Assembly (NCBI GenBank): GCA_949316235.1 | Contig: OX438760.1 | Location: 3,660,501 to 3,724,500, forward strand | Reading direction: 5' to 3' | Source: Oegoconia quadripuncta | Taxonomy: Eukaryota; Arthropoda; Insecta; Lepidoptera; Autostichidae | Length of the DNA: 64,000 nucleotides | In this document: positions 46,755 to 58,214 of the stretch, in pieces | How positions within the stretch are numbered: position 1 is the first letter of the stretch | Layout of the letters: each line of letters opens with the position of its first letter | Notes under the pieces: generated by a model | Told to the model about the DNA's origin: nothing | The model's input: the letters and a program-made list of their open reading frames with translations, nothing else | Database searches by the model: none | Position numbers and translations under genes: made by a program

Positions 46755-46990
46755 TCAACACATTTGGGGGACTGGCTATATTATCTTTGACAACCGGAAC
46801 ACAACAATGCTATTAACATTGCTGCTTGGCGGCAGATTTAGATAAGATAGTGGTAGCAAGCCAAGCGGACATTTAAAATGCCCTACCACGAACCAAACCG
46901 AGTACTTAAACATGTACCCCGCTGGGGATCGAACCCGCGACCTCCGAATCGTAAACCCAATGTTGTTTACATTGAGCCACGGAGGCGGTT
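46755..46990 (-). mobile_element. tRNA-derived SINE, family A, 3'-truncated minus copy
   Basis: CACATTTGGGGGACTGGCTA to GAGCCACGGAGGCGGTTAG. The family 3' tail is missing. Confidence 0.88.
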
Positions 46991-47029
46991 AGGCGGTCAG
47001 GGCATATAGCTCGAAGAACTATAAAATTC

Positions 47030-47405
47030 TCGAGTAGAGACCAAGCACCGGCAAGTGTAGCGTCCTACGTCCACTCACAAGGAGGAGAGACGACCTGATA
47101 AAGGTCGCGGGAAATCGCTGGATGCAGGTAGCTTCCAACTGGTCACTCTGGTATTAACAATCGGAAACTCAATTAGAGCCCAGGCTTATTAAAAAGAAGC
47201 GCAAAGTGGGCAAAGTATGTAAAATGGAAAATTGTAGAATTGCTATTGCTAGACGTCATTATTTTTTCCTTAGCTCCATTCTTTATAATGAGATAAACAA
47301 AATACTTAATACTCGTATATTTCCCCGCACTTCTAGAGAAACTAAAACTGTAACATCTAAATGGCTCCAAAATCTCACATATGAGGAAACCGAAAATCTT
47401 CTTTA
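47030..47405 (+). pseudogene. LINE RT fragments
   Basis: The first part (TCGAGTAGAGACCAAGCACC, GGAGGAGAGACGACCTGATA) matches RTE-like tails (EWRPSTGKCS..RRDDLIKVA). The second part, 47206-47405, has the open frame SILYNEINKILNTRIFPRTS, then KWLQNLTYEETENLL and stop, also typical of a LINE C-terminus. The CA repeat after it may have grown from the LINE tail. Confidence 0.6.
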
Positions 47406-47429
47406 GAAGATAAGTAAATATAGGTATTA

Positions 47430-47437
47430 TACACACA

Positions 47438-47502
<65 letters not shown>
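47430..47502. repeat. (CA)n microsatellite
   Basis: About 35 CA units with one AAACA interruption near the left. The Cys/Val frame on the minus strand is an artefact of this repeat. Confidence 0.97.
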
Positions 47503-47504
<2 letters not shown>

Positions 47505-48416
47505 GTATAAACAAAACAAACAACAATTGTGAGTTATGTAGATACTTAAGTTTTTTTTTTGTAAATTTTCTTTCTTGTTTCATTTTGGTGGTGTTGTTAT
47601 ACTTGTTATAATAGTTCTGTTGTGTTACAATATTCATTTTATTTAATGCTAAGTATAACAATACATTCGTTGGTACGCTGTCGCTTTGGAGATGGGCGTT
47701 TATACACTACAGTATCCAACTACAGTAGCTATCATCGCTATTTTGTACTGTGTATATTTATTTCTGTATCTAATAAAATTATTCTTATTCTCTTCTTAAT
47801 TCTATGGCGGAGGTCTATGTTCAGCAGTGGACGTTCTGTGGTTGTATGATGATGATGAAATGAACATTTAATCTGGGATAATTTAAAAAGGTTGACCTAG
47901 ACCCAGGGGGAGGTCATGACCCCCATGACCCCCTGGATCCGTTGTTGAATATCACTCACTGATTCATTCAAAGATTGTTGATGCATTTAGCAGTTATGTA
48001 GCGCCTGATGAAAATATAAAATAAAATAAATAATATTTATTTCGAAACAGCTTATTTTATAAGTTGCACTAGGAGGGCCCACTCATTCATAAAACAATAT
48101 TACTTAAGCTGGTGTACATCGGTTCCGACACAGCAGGTTACAAGTACACTATTTTTTTTTTATAATAAAACTAAAAGACAGACAGACAGTGTGTGGGAGT
48201 GTGGGGTTGGGGTGAGTGTATGTGTGCGCACGTGCGCGCCTGCGTGTGTAATTATTTTACAATCATAGCATAGAGGAATAACACATAGTATGCGCCGGCA
48301 ACGTTGTGTTGGTTGATACAGTCACGATTGCTTTCAATTGCAGACGCTCGATAAACCATGTCGACGGCCTACAAACCATTAGATTCTGTTTGTGCCAGTT
48401 GAACCAGTAGATTCAA

Positions 48417-48737
48417 TCGCCTCCGTGGCTCAATGTAAATAACATTAGGTTTACGATTCGGAGGTCGTGGGTTCGATCCCCAGCGGGGTACATGTTTAAG
48501 TACTCGATTTGGTTGGTGGTAAGGTGTTTTAAATGTTCTACCACTAATCTTATCTAAATCTGCCGCCAAGCAGCAATGTTAATAGCATTGTTGTGTTCCG
48601 GCTGTCAGAGATAAGATAGCCAGTCCCCCAAATGTGTTGGGGTTTCTCGGTCAGTACGCTTCCACCTTCGACCTCATCTTCACTTAACATCAGGTGTGAT
48701 TGAGGTCAAGCACCAACCCGTTGTACATAAAAAAAGT
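48417..48737 (+). mobile_element. tRNA-derived SINE, family A
   Basis: CGCCTCCGTGGCTCAATGTA to CAACCCGTTGTACATAAAAA, with all family blocks present. Confidence 0.92.
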
Positions 48738-48852
48738 GCATTTGCGCGGGAGACCTTCAAATCATTGAAAAACTTAACGATATGATAGCAAAGTTTGCAG
48801 TCGCTTGGAGCATCGCCGCGGATTTAGATGCAAGTTGCACAATAATTGTTAT

Positions 48853-49174
48853 ACAGGGTGAATTTCAATTCGTGTAATTCCCATTAACTGGTGATTCCAC
48901 TCCTGATTACGATCAACTTACCCCAAGGAACAATAGTCGAATTCGATCAAAAACTTTTCGATTAATACAAAGTAAACCACTCTGAATCAACCTTTAGTAT
49001 AGAAGGTCAACAATTTTCGGCTGAATACGGCTGTGGTTCCTAGTGGAAAGTTGTTCGTAATCAGGAGTGAAGTCACCAGTCGAAAATTGTTGGATTTCCA
49101 TACTAAAGGTGTTTCAGAATAGTTTATTTCGTAAGGGTAATCGAAATTTTCGTAATCAAAATTCACCCTGTAGA
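48853..49174. mobile_element. palindromic MITE with TACAGGGTGAATTT ends
   Basis: Ends are TACAGGGTGAATTTCAATTC and AAAATTCACCCTGTA. Internal arms also pair: TGATTCCACTCCTGATTACGA with TCGTAATCAGGAGTGAAGTCA. Related pieces lie at 11154-11380 and 1973-2005 (left end only). Confidence 0.82.
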
Positions 49175-49337
49175 ATCAAATTCGAAGTCTAACAAAATTG
49201 CTTATGCACTGGGGTAGCATCGGTCTGCTGCGGCATTGTGGAAGAAGATCAAGGCACTTAGAAATAATTATAGTAATTAATTTTAGGATTTCCTCAAAAT
49301 AACACCTGATTCTATTAGTCATAGTTTGAAATCCGTA

Positions 49338-49482
49338 TTTAAATAAACACCCATGACTTGAGAATAAATGTTCGTAGTCATCAGCACAAACATTTTAGGT
49401 ACTCGTAACGGGATTCGAACCCACAATGGTCAATTTCGACGGGATACTACTGTACCAGTCCACTATACCAATCGGCCGTCAA
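49338..49482 (-). mobile_element. family B-like SINE, minus copy
   Basis: CCCATGACTTGAGAATAAATG, CGTAACGGGATTCGAACCC (head complement) and CTATACCAATCGGCCGTC. Confidence 0.75.
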
Positions 49483-49772
49483 TTACTTCATTCATAATAG
49501 AAGGACGTGAAGAAATTCGAAAACATAATATAAGTATATATTATGTCCACTGCTGGGCCGAAGCCTTTTCCATGGTGAGATTGCATCAACTTTCACGGTA
49601 GGATTTCCTCTAAAATGGCCATATTGTCTATGATACTCGTAACTCGGCGGGTTGCCTCAAAGACGCAGCTGCCTATTAAAGATCAACACATACACGGATC
49701 CAGAATATTTAAGGAAAATTCCACTGGAACGTACGAAAAAACAAATGAATCAAATAAAAGATATTAGCAAAG

Positions 49773-49778
49773 TTTATT
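49773..49778 (-). terminator. polyadenylation signal of the 373-aa secreted protein gene
   Basis: AATAAA on the minus strand, about 95 bases after the stop codon. Two further AATTTATT/AATTTATTGT-like sites lie between. Confidence 0.5.
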
Positions 49779-49872
49779 CAAATAAATTATATATTATAAT
49801 ATGTACAATAAATTACTATTGTGATTGTATAAATATTAAATATCTAACATTAAGATAAATTGTTACAATAGC

Positions 49873-50852
49873 TTAGTATTGCGGTGGAATCAATTCATGA
49901 TGTCTTGGATTGTAATGAGGTGGATGATATGATGGAGGGGGGTACGACTGTGACTGAGAACTAGGGGGATAAGGTTGTGAACTAGGGGGGTAGGATTGGG
50001 CAGCGGGAGGGTAAGATTGTGAACTTTGCTGGTAAGACGGCGGACTACACGAGCATGATTGTGAACTAGGGGGATAAGAGGGTGAGTTAGGGTGATAAGT
50101 CGGTGAATTTGGATGATAAGAGTGGGAACTAGGTGGTTGCAAGTGCGGATTTGGAGGGTAGGTCGATGAACTAGGGTAGGAGGATGAGCTTGAGGGATAT
50201 GAGTGCGAACTAGAGGAATAAGAAGGCCCGGATGATGGTGGTGGACATGGCGGGGCTGCAGTTGGTGGGGGGTAAGAGTGTGTGTTTGCGGGGTAGGGAG
50301 GCGGAGAGTTTGACGGTGGATAGGATGAAGCTGGAGGTTGGTAAGGTGGTGGAGGGGCTACGTAAGAGGATGGAGCGGATTGTTCATGGTGCGTATAACT
50401 ACATTCACATGAACGTGGGGGGCATGGAGGCGGATACGAGTGAGAACACGGCTCCGGTGAAGCTGGGGCGTACGTAGGGTAAGAAGGTGGGGATAAAGGC
50501 GACGATGGCGGATATTGATATTGCTCGTACTCGTAATTATACGGCCATGTATTCGAAGGGTACGAATAACTATACTCCTTAGATTCTGGAGAGTAATACC
50601 CTGGGACTGTAGTCGAAGAGATGGTAACAGTTGGGTTAGATGATGTTGGTGGTGAAATAGCTACGCTGGTCGGCGCGGATGAGGATGATGGAGACACGTA
50701 GATCACTTGAGATGATGATGGCGGCGAGTAAGTCGACGGGTATGACGTCGAGTACGTATACGGTTGGGACTCGTATGACGTCACAGAGCTGGTTGTGTAG
50801 TCGCTGGACGGATTTGATGACGTGCTCGTCGCTTGAGTCTTCGTGAGGAAAG
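49873..50852 (-). CDS. secreted 373-aa protein, exon 3 (repeat region)
   Basis: The acceptor CTCGTATTGCAG is followed by CT, completing CCT (Pro) with the C from exon 2. 325 residues and a stop. The frame continues 22 codons above the internal GTG at 50784, so that position is not a start. Confidence 0.9.
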
Positions 50853-53800
50853 CTGCAATACGAGGGGATACTATTAAACAATTAGAAGAAAAACTCGTTC
50901 GAGAATTTCGTGGTTATTGTACTCATAGGTATCCTATCTGAGAATAGAAATTCATAATTTGTAAATTTTTTTTTTTAACTTCTTTTCGCAATCTTTATAA
51001 TAGTTACAAAAGCTATTAACAAAGAGTAAAAAAACACTGTTGAAAATTGTAATTTGAAATTGGCGCCATAATAAAACGTTCCCCTCTGAGCAACTTTTAA
51101 CCGCCTCCGTGGCTTAATGTGAACAACATAGTGCTAACGAATCGAAGGTCGCGGGTTCGATCACCAGCGGTTTACATGTTTATAGTACTCAGTTTGGTTG
51201 GTGGTAGGGCATTTTAAAATGTCTACCTGGTTAACGACCACCATCTCATGTCCCGCCTAAAAGCAATGATAGAACAAGTAACTCCCAAAAGAACTAAGGA
51301 CTGCTGTGAAGTCGTCAGCCTTCTTCAACATTGAAATCTTCAAGTGGTGTGATTATAGGCATTCACTGCATCCAGTCCCAGGTTTCAGTCTTCTAGTGGC
51401 TTTTCCTCGTTATTACCAAACGCATCGGAACTACTGGGACAAAAATACCACTACACCATTGATATGACTTAATTAGTATGTAATAGTGAGCAGGTACGTA
51501 TGTCGGGTCCAGTGGGTCATCTAAGTAGGACTAGGCTTTAAACTTCAAGCATTTATTTCAACGTAATACATGATATCATTTGTTGAATGTCAATTTAAAT
51601 CTACTGGAAATAATAATGGTTTTTTTTTATGCACGACGGTTTCATACTTGACCTTAATCACACCTGATGTTAAGTGAAGATAAGGTCGAAGGTGGAAGCG
51701 TACTGGCCCGGAAACCCCAACACATTTGGGTGACTGGCTATCTTATCTCTGACAACCGGAACACAACAATGCCATTAACATTGCTGCTTGGCGGCATATT
51801 TAGATGAGATGGTAGTAGCTAGCCAGGCGGACATTTAAAATGCCCTACCATCAACCAAACCGAGTACTTAAACATGTACCTTTTGTCATTCCTTTTGTCT
51901 CTAATTGTATTGTCTTATTAAGTAGTAGTAACCTAATGTTCAGTAAGTATATTGCATAAACAATATTGTGACAATAAACGATATCTTTCTTTCTTTATTG
52001 CATTCATCTGGCAGTCAGTATGCCCAAGTACTACCGCTTCGGAAAGGAAATCTTAAGTGATAAAAGAAGCGGCGCAAGAATTACACATCATCATTGTTAA
52101 CTTTTTTTTTAAATAACAAATATACAATTAATACTATTTTATCATTTGGGAGCTGATCGATAACAAGCGTGTTTGTCATTCTGAATCGTGTGCTTCATCT
52201 TCGACCACATAGTCACTTTCCAACAGCTGATAAGGTCGAACACGTCTAAAGTTATCATAAAGAAATAATCAAAAATAGTTTTGAACATAAAATCGCTGGA
52301 GAATTCGAACACGTTGGTATTGAATAGATAATAATAGATTTGAAAATTAATTAACAAGGTCAACAGTTCACGACTCCGGCATTCCAGCGTATTAATTTAA
52401 ATGAATAACAATCGAAAATCATGAATTAAATATGAAAACAGCATTATAAAATAGATAAGGGCCAACGCACACTAATCGTACGATGCAACGACGACATACG
52501 TAGCCACTGAACATCTATCCTAATAGGACTGTTAAGCCGGGTCTTGAGCGACGTGTTTTTATGGTTTTCTAACACCTAATATGTTATTCTTACCAAATAT
52601 GGGTGTGACCTATCTGTTTTTTTAGCAAAAACAAGCGAACATGTTATCGCAAAACATCCCCGCGTTCGCCTGCAGGAGGGGGGCATTTTTTGTTTCATCA
52701 GTGCTAGCGAACATTGAGGGCGGCTTATTTGTTTTGTATTTCCATATTAAGCAGAAGTTTGTTTGTATCTGTTTAAAAGTTGCAGGAGACTGCAATGTTT
52801 AGCTAATATGTTCAGCAAATATGTTTTGTCAGTTTGTTTTGTTATTTTTGGGAGCAGAAGACCCGGTGTAAGAAGTATGATGTTCATGAAAGGGGAAATG
52901 GTGATTCTATCATTAATTAAATTTTTTTTCTACAACAGCAGTACGACTATGTCATCACTTATTACTTAGGAAAAGATATAATTGGCTTATGTTAAGAGGA
53001 CACCCTTCGAAATGATAGTCAACGGTGCTGCTACTCAAGTAAAGATTGATATATCTCATAAACAAAGTCTTACCAGGGAAAAACAACAATGTTAAGGTGT
53101 AGTTTTAAAATATTACAAACAGTTTTGTGCCGTTCAGATAACCTGCAATCGTCAAAACGATTTACGGTGGCCACCGTGATCAATTTGCACCGATAACATT
53201 CTAGAGTCAGCAGAAATATGAAATGTGACCCGATTGGTTTACATTGTCGGGGAAGTACGATCAAGAACAAAACTTAGTAATAATAAATAAATAAATAATA
53301 AATGTCTTTGCACAAATACACAGCGCCATCTAGGTCCACAGTAAGCATCTAGGCTTGTGTTATGGATACTAGATGGTTGATAAACTACACAAATTCATTT
53401 TTTTTGTAAATAAATACATGTATAAATGAAAAACATCCATAACTCGGGAACACATGTCTGTATTCATCATACAAACATATGCCCCTAGAGGGATTCGAAC
53501 CCGCGACTATTTGGTGTAGTAGCAGAGTTTCTAACCACTACACCAAACAGGTCGTCAAGTTAGTAGAATAATAAATAAATAATAAATAAATATCCTTAGA
53601 CATACACACAGCGCCATCTAGTTCCACAGTAAGCAACTATATGCTTGTGTTGTGGATACCAGATGGTTGATATAATACATAAATACATTTTTTTTTTTTG
53701 TAAATAAATACTTATTATAAATGAAAACATCCATAACTCGGGTACACATGTCCGTATTCATCACACAAACATATGCCCCTAGCGGGATTCGAACCCGCAA

Positions 53801-56516
53801 CCTTTTGGTATAGTGGTCAGAGTTGCTAACCATTACACCAAACAGGTCGTCAGAATACATACAATGTTTTATTTTTTTTATGCACAACGGGTTGATACTT
53901 AACCTCAACAATGTAATTGATGTAACAAACAATGTAGTTGATGTAACAAAAACAAGGCGATAAACAGCTTTATTTGTAGGATACTTTCTAAAACTCTCAA
54001 TAATAAAAAAATATCTTTCGCAAATATTGATATTTTTGCAGTGAAATAGAAAAAATAGAAACTTACAATATGGTTTTGACATTACTCACTTAGCGACATC
54101 ACTGAAATACGGATGTCTTAAGACCGAAATAACGGCAGTGCAAATTACCGAAGTTCGACATACGCTCGAATAACAGAAGATCGACAGAATGGAATACCGA
54201 CAGACATAAAGTAAGATCGAATGTGTGTATAGAATGTTGGTGTCATCTAGTTGCAGTTTTTGATTTCAAGATAAGAATACTAGTGATGAAACGATTACGA
54301 TTAATCGTAATTGATTATCATTGCGATTATCTAACGATCATTTATCTTTTATTTTCAAAGGAAAGTATTCTTTTTGTTAATGTAACATTCTATTTATTTC
54401 TATTAATGTGAATCTTTTGTTCATGCGTGTATCCGAAAACTACTTCGTCTGGCTTGACGTTTAGATCACTTCCATCGCAGCCCAAACATGCCATTAAATA
54501 AAAAAGTGAAGTGAAAGCTAGAAACTGCTATATTTTCAGAACAAAATTAAAAATGCCTTCATTTTTATTATTAATTTCTCAGCAAACATTATTTAACTTA
54601 GTTTATGGTAATAAATATTATGGTCTTTTATAGATGATAGTTTATTTTATTAAAAAAAAAAACAAGAAGTAATCTGAATCGCAATAATCAATAATAATAA
54701 TCTTAATCGCTAAGTGATAATCACTTCATCACTAATGAAAACCACAGAGAGTTGTTCGAACCGGACAGAAGACACAGGATTTTTTCTTTTACATAAAGCC
54801 ATTTTCAAAGGGCTAAGATAGTTGCGGGAACGGTGTAATCTGTGATTCACGCAACCTTTAACTAATTAGTGACTAATGACTTATGTCAATGACTGTACTC
54901 AGCTAATACTCACGTGTCGAATAAAGCGCACTGATCATCTGGTTCATTCTGTCATTGAGGTTGGCCAGCTGTAACAAAAAGAAACAGATGATTTAATGAT
55001 CCGTAAGATGGTACACAAAAGTGTCAACTAATATCTTAAACTTCCAAAATGGAAGGGTGGTTTTGAAATTGGGTGCGAAGGGTAGCTGTCTCACAGAACA
55101 TAACCTAACTTGTTTTACATCGAGGGTTAAAAATGTCAGCTTTCACAGTGGTACTCCAAAGCGACAGGTATTGCTGTTGCTCTCTGTTCAATCTATAATA
55201 GTCCAGTAAAACTACACAGTTTTTGTGGTGTACCTAACTTCCTATAATCTTAAAGTTCCTGATTTTTTGTAAAATGATAAAGTATCCATCAGTAATATAA
55301 TAAAAATGTTTTCTAAAAAAATCGGTAGCTTGCTTTAGGTATAGTACTTATAGGTATTTAGTTATAAAACCTACAATATTAAATTGAAGTTACCACTGTG
55401 AACTTCATTGCGGTTCAGAATATGCTAAGGTCTCCTAAAACAATTTGCTAAACAATTAATCAATATTTTCTAAAAATATTTTATTGAGTCGTGATATTGG
55501 CCCTCGATGAAATTAACCATAAATATAAAGCATAACTTCTGTTTGTTTTGAAAATTGTTATAGGAGTTCTGAGTACATTCATCGACGCAATGAAATTCAC
55601 AGTTGTAATTTTAATCTTTTTTCTTAAATTTAAGAGCTATGCTCTTGTCGATGGAGTAATCCACGTCTCTCTACCTTCCGCCCTCGATTTAACTTCTTGG
55701 TACCACATGACATTCACCTTTTCTTTCACTTGATCAAAGTAATTGCCCCTAAGTCTTCCCCTTCCTCTCGTTCCTTTAATCTTTCCCTCAATTATTTTAT
55801 TATAATTTTAATCATATGGTTTATATTTTATGTTATGGATGTTAGCAAGTCTGACCACTATACCAAAAGGTTGCGGTTCGAATCCCGCTAAGGGCATATA
55901 TTTGTGTGATGAATACGGACATGTGTACCCGAGTTATGGATGTTTTCATTTATAATGAGTATTTATTTACAAAAAAAAACTGTATTTATGTAGTATATCA
56001 ACCATCTGGTATCCACAACACAAGCCTATAGTTGCTTAAAAGTAGAACTAGATGGCGCTGTGTGTATGTCCAAGGATATTTATTTATTATTACTTATATT
56101 TTATTAGTAAATAAATACCTACACTATATCTGAAGTAAGCTACCGATTTTTTAGAAAACATTTTTATTCTATCACTGGCAGGTATCTACTCTATCCATGT
56201 GCAAAAAATTACTGCCTTTAAAATTATAGGAAGTTAAATGAGTATCCTTACTGGACTATAAATCGTTTTGTCATTATTGCCATAAAGGCATTTTTCATGT
56301 GTAATGCCATCGAGTTTGCTCCACTACTGCTTAGCATATTACACAACATCAGTGTTCAAAGCCATGTTGATGGCACCCATAGAGTCCCACAAATGGCTCC
56401 AGTATAAATGTTTAAAATAGGTAACTTACCTGAGATTGTTGCAATGAATGACAGCCAGATGTCGCTATACATAACCCAATACTCAGCGCACTCAACCGCA
56501 CTAATAACTTAATCAT
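49873..56516 (-). CDS. secreted Ser/Pro/Tyr-rich protein, 373 aa, unknown family
   Basis: Three exons join in phase: 56516-56430, 54968-54914 and 50852-49873. Exon 1 gives MIKLLVRLSALSIGLCIATS then GCHSLQQSQ, a clear signal peptide. Exon 2 gives LANLNDRMNQMISALYST, a short amphipathic helix. Exon 3 starts PFLTKTQATST and then becomes about 300 residues of Ser/Pro/Tyr-rich sequence. Repeats include SYPPSSQ, SYHPNSP, TYHPNSP and SQSYPP, with a Cys cluster (CSHSYPPPCPPRSCECSY) and SCSCSPP. It ends HHELIPPQY. Such composition occurs in cuticle, eggshell, silk-gland and adhesive proteins, where Tyr allows cross-linking. No chitin-binding consensus is visible. Function is therefore unknown. Confidence 0.88.
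51100..51255 (+). mobile_element. family A SINE, 5' half
   Basis: ACCGCCTCCGTGGCTTAATG, GGTCGCGGGTTCGATCACC and GTTTGGTTGGTGGTAGGGC, fading after CACCATCTCATG. In the intron of the 373-aa protein gene. Confidence 0.82.
51621..51882 (-). mobile_element. tRNA-derived SINE, family A, minus copy lacking the head
   Basis: TTTTTTTTATGCACGACGGTT, CACACCTGATGTTAAGTGAAG, ending GAGTACTTAAACATGTACC. The tRNA head is missing and the next retroposon begins instead. Confidence 0.88.
51893..51998 (+). mobile_element. retroposon with (TTTC)n tail, copy 2
   Basis: ATTGTATTGTCTTATTAAGT, AGTATATTGCATAAACAATA and TGTGACAATAAACGATATCT, then TTTCTTTCTTT. Confidence 0.7.
52181..53281. other. intron of the 373-aa protein gene, no element recognised
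   Basis: No exon fits between exon 2 and exon 3 by phase. Sequence is mostly AT-rich with a GC-rich patch near 52650-52690. Confidence 0.4.
53282..53554 (-). mobile_element. tRNA-derived SINE, family B, minus copy
   Basis: AATAAATAAATAATAAATGTC, CACAGCGCCATCTAGGTCCAC, CCCCTAGAGGGATTCGAACCC and CACTACACCAAACAGGTCGTC. Confidence 0.92.
53570..53852 (-). mobile_element. tRNA-derived SINE, family B, second minus copy in tandem
   Basis: Same order as the preceding copy, starting 16 bases after it. CTAGCGGGATTCGAACCCGC is the intact B-box complement. Confidence 0.92.
54914..54968 (-). CDS. secreted 373-aa protein, exon 2
   Basis: Acceptor TTTTGTTACAG, donor ACAC/GTGAGT. 18 codons plus one base, LANLNDRMNQMISALYST, phase 0 to phase 1. 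Confidence 0.88.
55198..56259. mobile_element. TIR element with TAGTCCAGTAA ends, copy 2, with insertions
   Basis: Left end AGTCCAGTAAAACTACACAG; right end AGTATCCTTACTGGACTAT. Interior arms ATCGGTAGCTTGCTTTAGG and CTGAAGTAAGCTACCGAT match 26966-27410. A family B SINE (55832-56092) and about 450 bases of unrelated sequence lie inside. It sits in the first intron of the 373-aa protein gene. Confidence 0.75.
55832..56092 (+). mobile_element. tRNA-derived SINE, family B
   Basis: GGTTGCGGTTCGAATCCCGC head, TGTGATGAATACGGACATGT body and ATGGCGCTGTGTGTATGTCC, then ATTTATTTATT. The first part of the head is degraded. Confidence 0.88.
56430..56516 (-). CDS. secreted 373-aa protein, exon 1 (signal peptide)
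   Basis: ATG in ACGAAAATGAT context. 29 codons ending CAG/GTAAGTTACC. The hydrophobic core LSALSIGLCIAT is followed by a likely cleavage before C or H. Confidence 0.9.
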
Positions 56517-56563
56517 TTTCGTAAAACTATAACAATAGCAAACGTCTAAGACTGTCACAGCAT

Positions 56564-56577
56564 CTCTATATATAATA
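56564..56577 (-). promoter_or_regulatory. candidate TATA box of the 373-aa secreted protein gene
   Basis: TTATTATATATAGAG on the minus strand lies about 50 bases upstream of the ATG, suitable for a start of transcription near 56540. Confidence 0.6.
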
Positions 56578-56897
56578 AATAGGCGGGTATTGCTTTATAA
56601 ATATCGATCAATCTTCTCAAACGTGTGCGCAGGACCGTTAGGTTTGCTGATAGCCAATCAGATGATAAGATTTTAATTGTGATTTTTGTAAGATAAATTT
56701 CCATTTGATAACTTTGGTTTAGCGCGTGACCTTTTCTGATCAAACGAACTATTGTGAAAACACGGTATCCAGTCGAATTACAACATTAAACTTTATATAG
56801 AAAACTGCAGTTTATCATCAAAGTTTCACAATCTTGTGCCTTTTGTAATATAAAAATCTTTTTTAAAAAAGAGTTTTTTTTTTAATTATTCTATATA

Positions 56898-57115
56898 TGA
56901 GCGGCCTAACCTCCTACAAAGGTGCCAGCTGAAAATCAGCGCAGTGGCACAGAATTAATATACTCTGTACTATATAGTTCTTGCCACAGCATTATGCCGA
57001 GCTGGAACCTATGTCAGCTTGCATTATTATGTTGTAGTTTTAATTTCTCAAAAAATTTTCATGTACATGCCCATTGTAAGCTGAATAAATGTTTTTCTTT
57101 CTTTCTTTCTTTCAA
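56898..57115 (+). mobile_element. retroposon with (TTTC)n tail, copy 3
   Basis: GAGCGGCCTAACCTCCTACA, GCACAGAATTAATATACTCTG, CACAGCATTATGCCGAGCTG, then GAATAAATGTTTTTCTTTCTTTC. Confidence 0.65.
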
Positions 57116-57205
57116 CGCCTCGAGTTTCCTGCTTATTCTTCTCAGGGGAAAATTGCCTTTTGAGCAAGCTGAAGCTGAAAAATGTATTTTTTTAATGCGC
57201 GATTT

Positions 57206-57270
57206 TTTTTATATACTTGACCTCAATCACATCTGATGTTAAGTGAAGATGAGGTCGACGGTGGAGTACA
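57206..57270 (-). mobile_element. family A SINE, 3' tip only
   Basis: TATACTTGACCTCAATCACAT, CTGATGTTAAGTGAAGATGAG, GTCGACGGTGGAG; then the similarity stops. A (CTAC)n-like run follows at 57308-57350. Confidence 0.75.
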
Positions 57271-57955
57271 CGTAAAATTGACTATTTTAAGTGTAGGGTA
57301 CACTTTACCTACCTACTACTACCTACTTACCTACCTTCCTACCTACCTGACCACTTTACCTACAAAATATAGTATTTTTGACCTTTGGAAGGGCGACGCA
57401 AAACGGCATGTTACATAAAACTCAAAATCTTACACGTTTGTAATTTTATTTGTCTGATAATTTCCCGGATTTTGTCGGTTCCTAATTAACTAGAATTACC
57501 TAGAAACTTTATAAATTAACCTATAACAATTCTTGAAATATTGATCCGACAGTCATAATTCGAATGTTTAATTGCTATGGGGGCCGGTTATAATAAATAT
57601 CTAATAATAATAAAAATATTTGTTGCAGGATCTTGTCCCATATCAATTTATATTAAAAATTAAAATTACAATTTAACATTTAAATTCAAATTTAATAATT
57701 ACATTAAAAAATTTCTAAATTATTACATTATACGATTATTATTATAATTGTGTCATTAGTATCTATCATTTAGTCATTTACATATTACATACTATTTATG
57801 TATTTAAATAGTTTGTACTTTATATTATTAAAATCATCATCTAATATAAAATATTATATACAGCCATAATTAATTAATACAGTGATCAGCTGTGTAGTTC
57901 TCGGCAGAGAAGAATATAACCAGTCTCTTCCTGTGGACCATCAAGGGTAGGTATA

Positions 57956-58214
57956 AATAATAAATAAATAAATATATTTGCACGTACACACAGCGCCATC
58001 TAGGTCCACAGTAAGCATCGAGGCTTGTGTTATGGATACCAGATGGTTGATAAAACACACAAATACATTTTTTTTTGTAAATAAATACATGTATAAATGA
58101 AAAACATCCATAACTCGGGAACACATGTCTGTATTCATCATACAAACATATGCCCCTAGCGGGATTTAGTATAAGTAGCAGAGTTTCTAACCACTACACC
58201 AAACAGGTCGTCAA
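57956..58214 (-). mobile_element. tRNA-derived SINE, family B, minus copy
   Basis: TAAATAAATAAATATATTTGC, CACACAGCGCCATCTAGGTCC and GCCCCTAGCGGGAT, ending CACTACACCAAACAGGTCGTC. The B-box part is partly deleted. Confidence 0.9.

Larger units (their letters stand above)
51538..52180 (-). pseudogene. LINE 3' end split by two nested retroposons
   Basis: The LINE tail runs 51538-51618 (TTCAAGCATTTATTTCAACG to CTACTGGAAATAA) and resumes at about 51999 (TTATTGCATTCATCTGGCAG) to 52180. Between the halves lie a family A SINE (51621-51882, minus) and a (TTTC)n-tailed retroposon (51893-51998). Confidence 0.8.

Noticed and set aside
47173..47661. 162-aa frame with a run of Cys-Val
   Set aside because: Produced by the CA microsatellite; no gene structure.
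50232..50477. Plus-strand frame opposite the Ser/Pro/Tyr-rich gene
   Set aside because: Antisense shadow of the repeat-rich coding exon.
55590..55733. Small secreted-looking peptide MKFTVVILIFFLKFKSYALV in an intron
   Set aside because: Short, within transposon-derived intron sequence of a gene on the other strand, no conserved features; a hydrophobic AT-rich frame by chance is likely.
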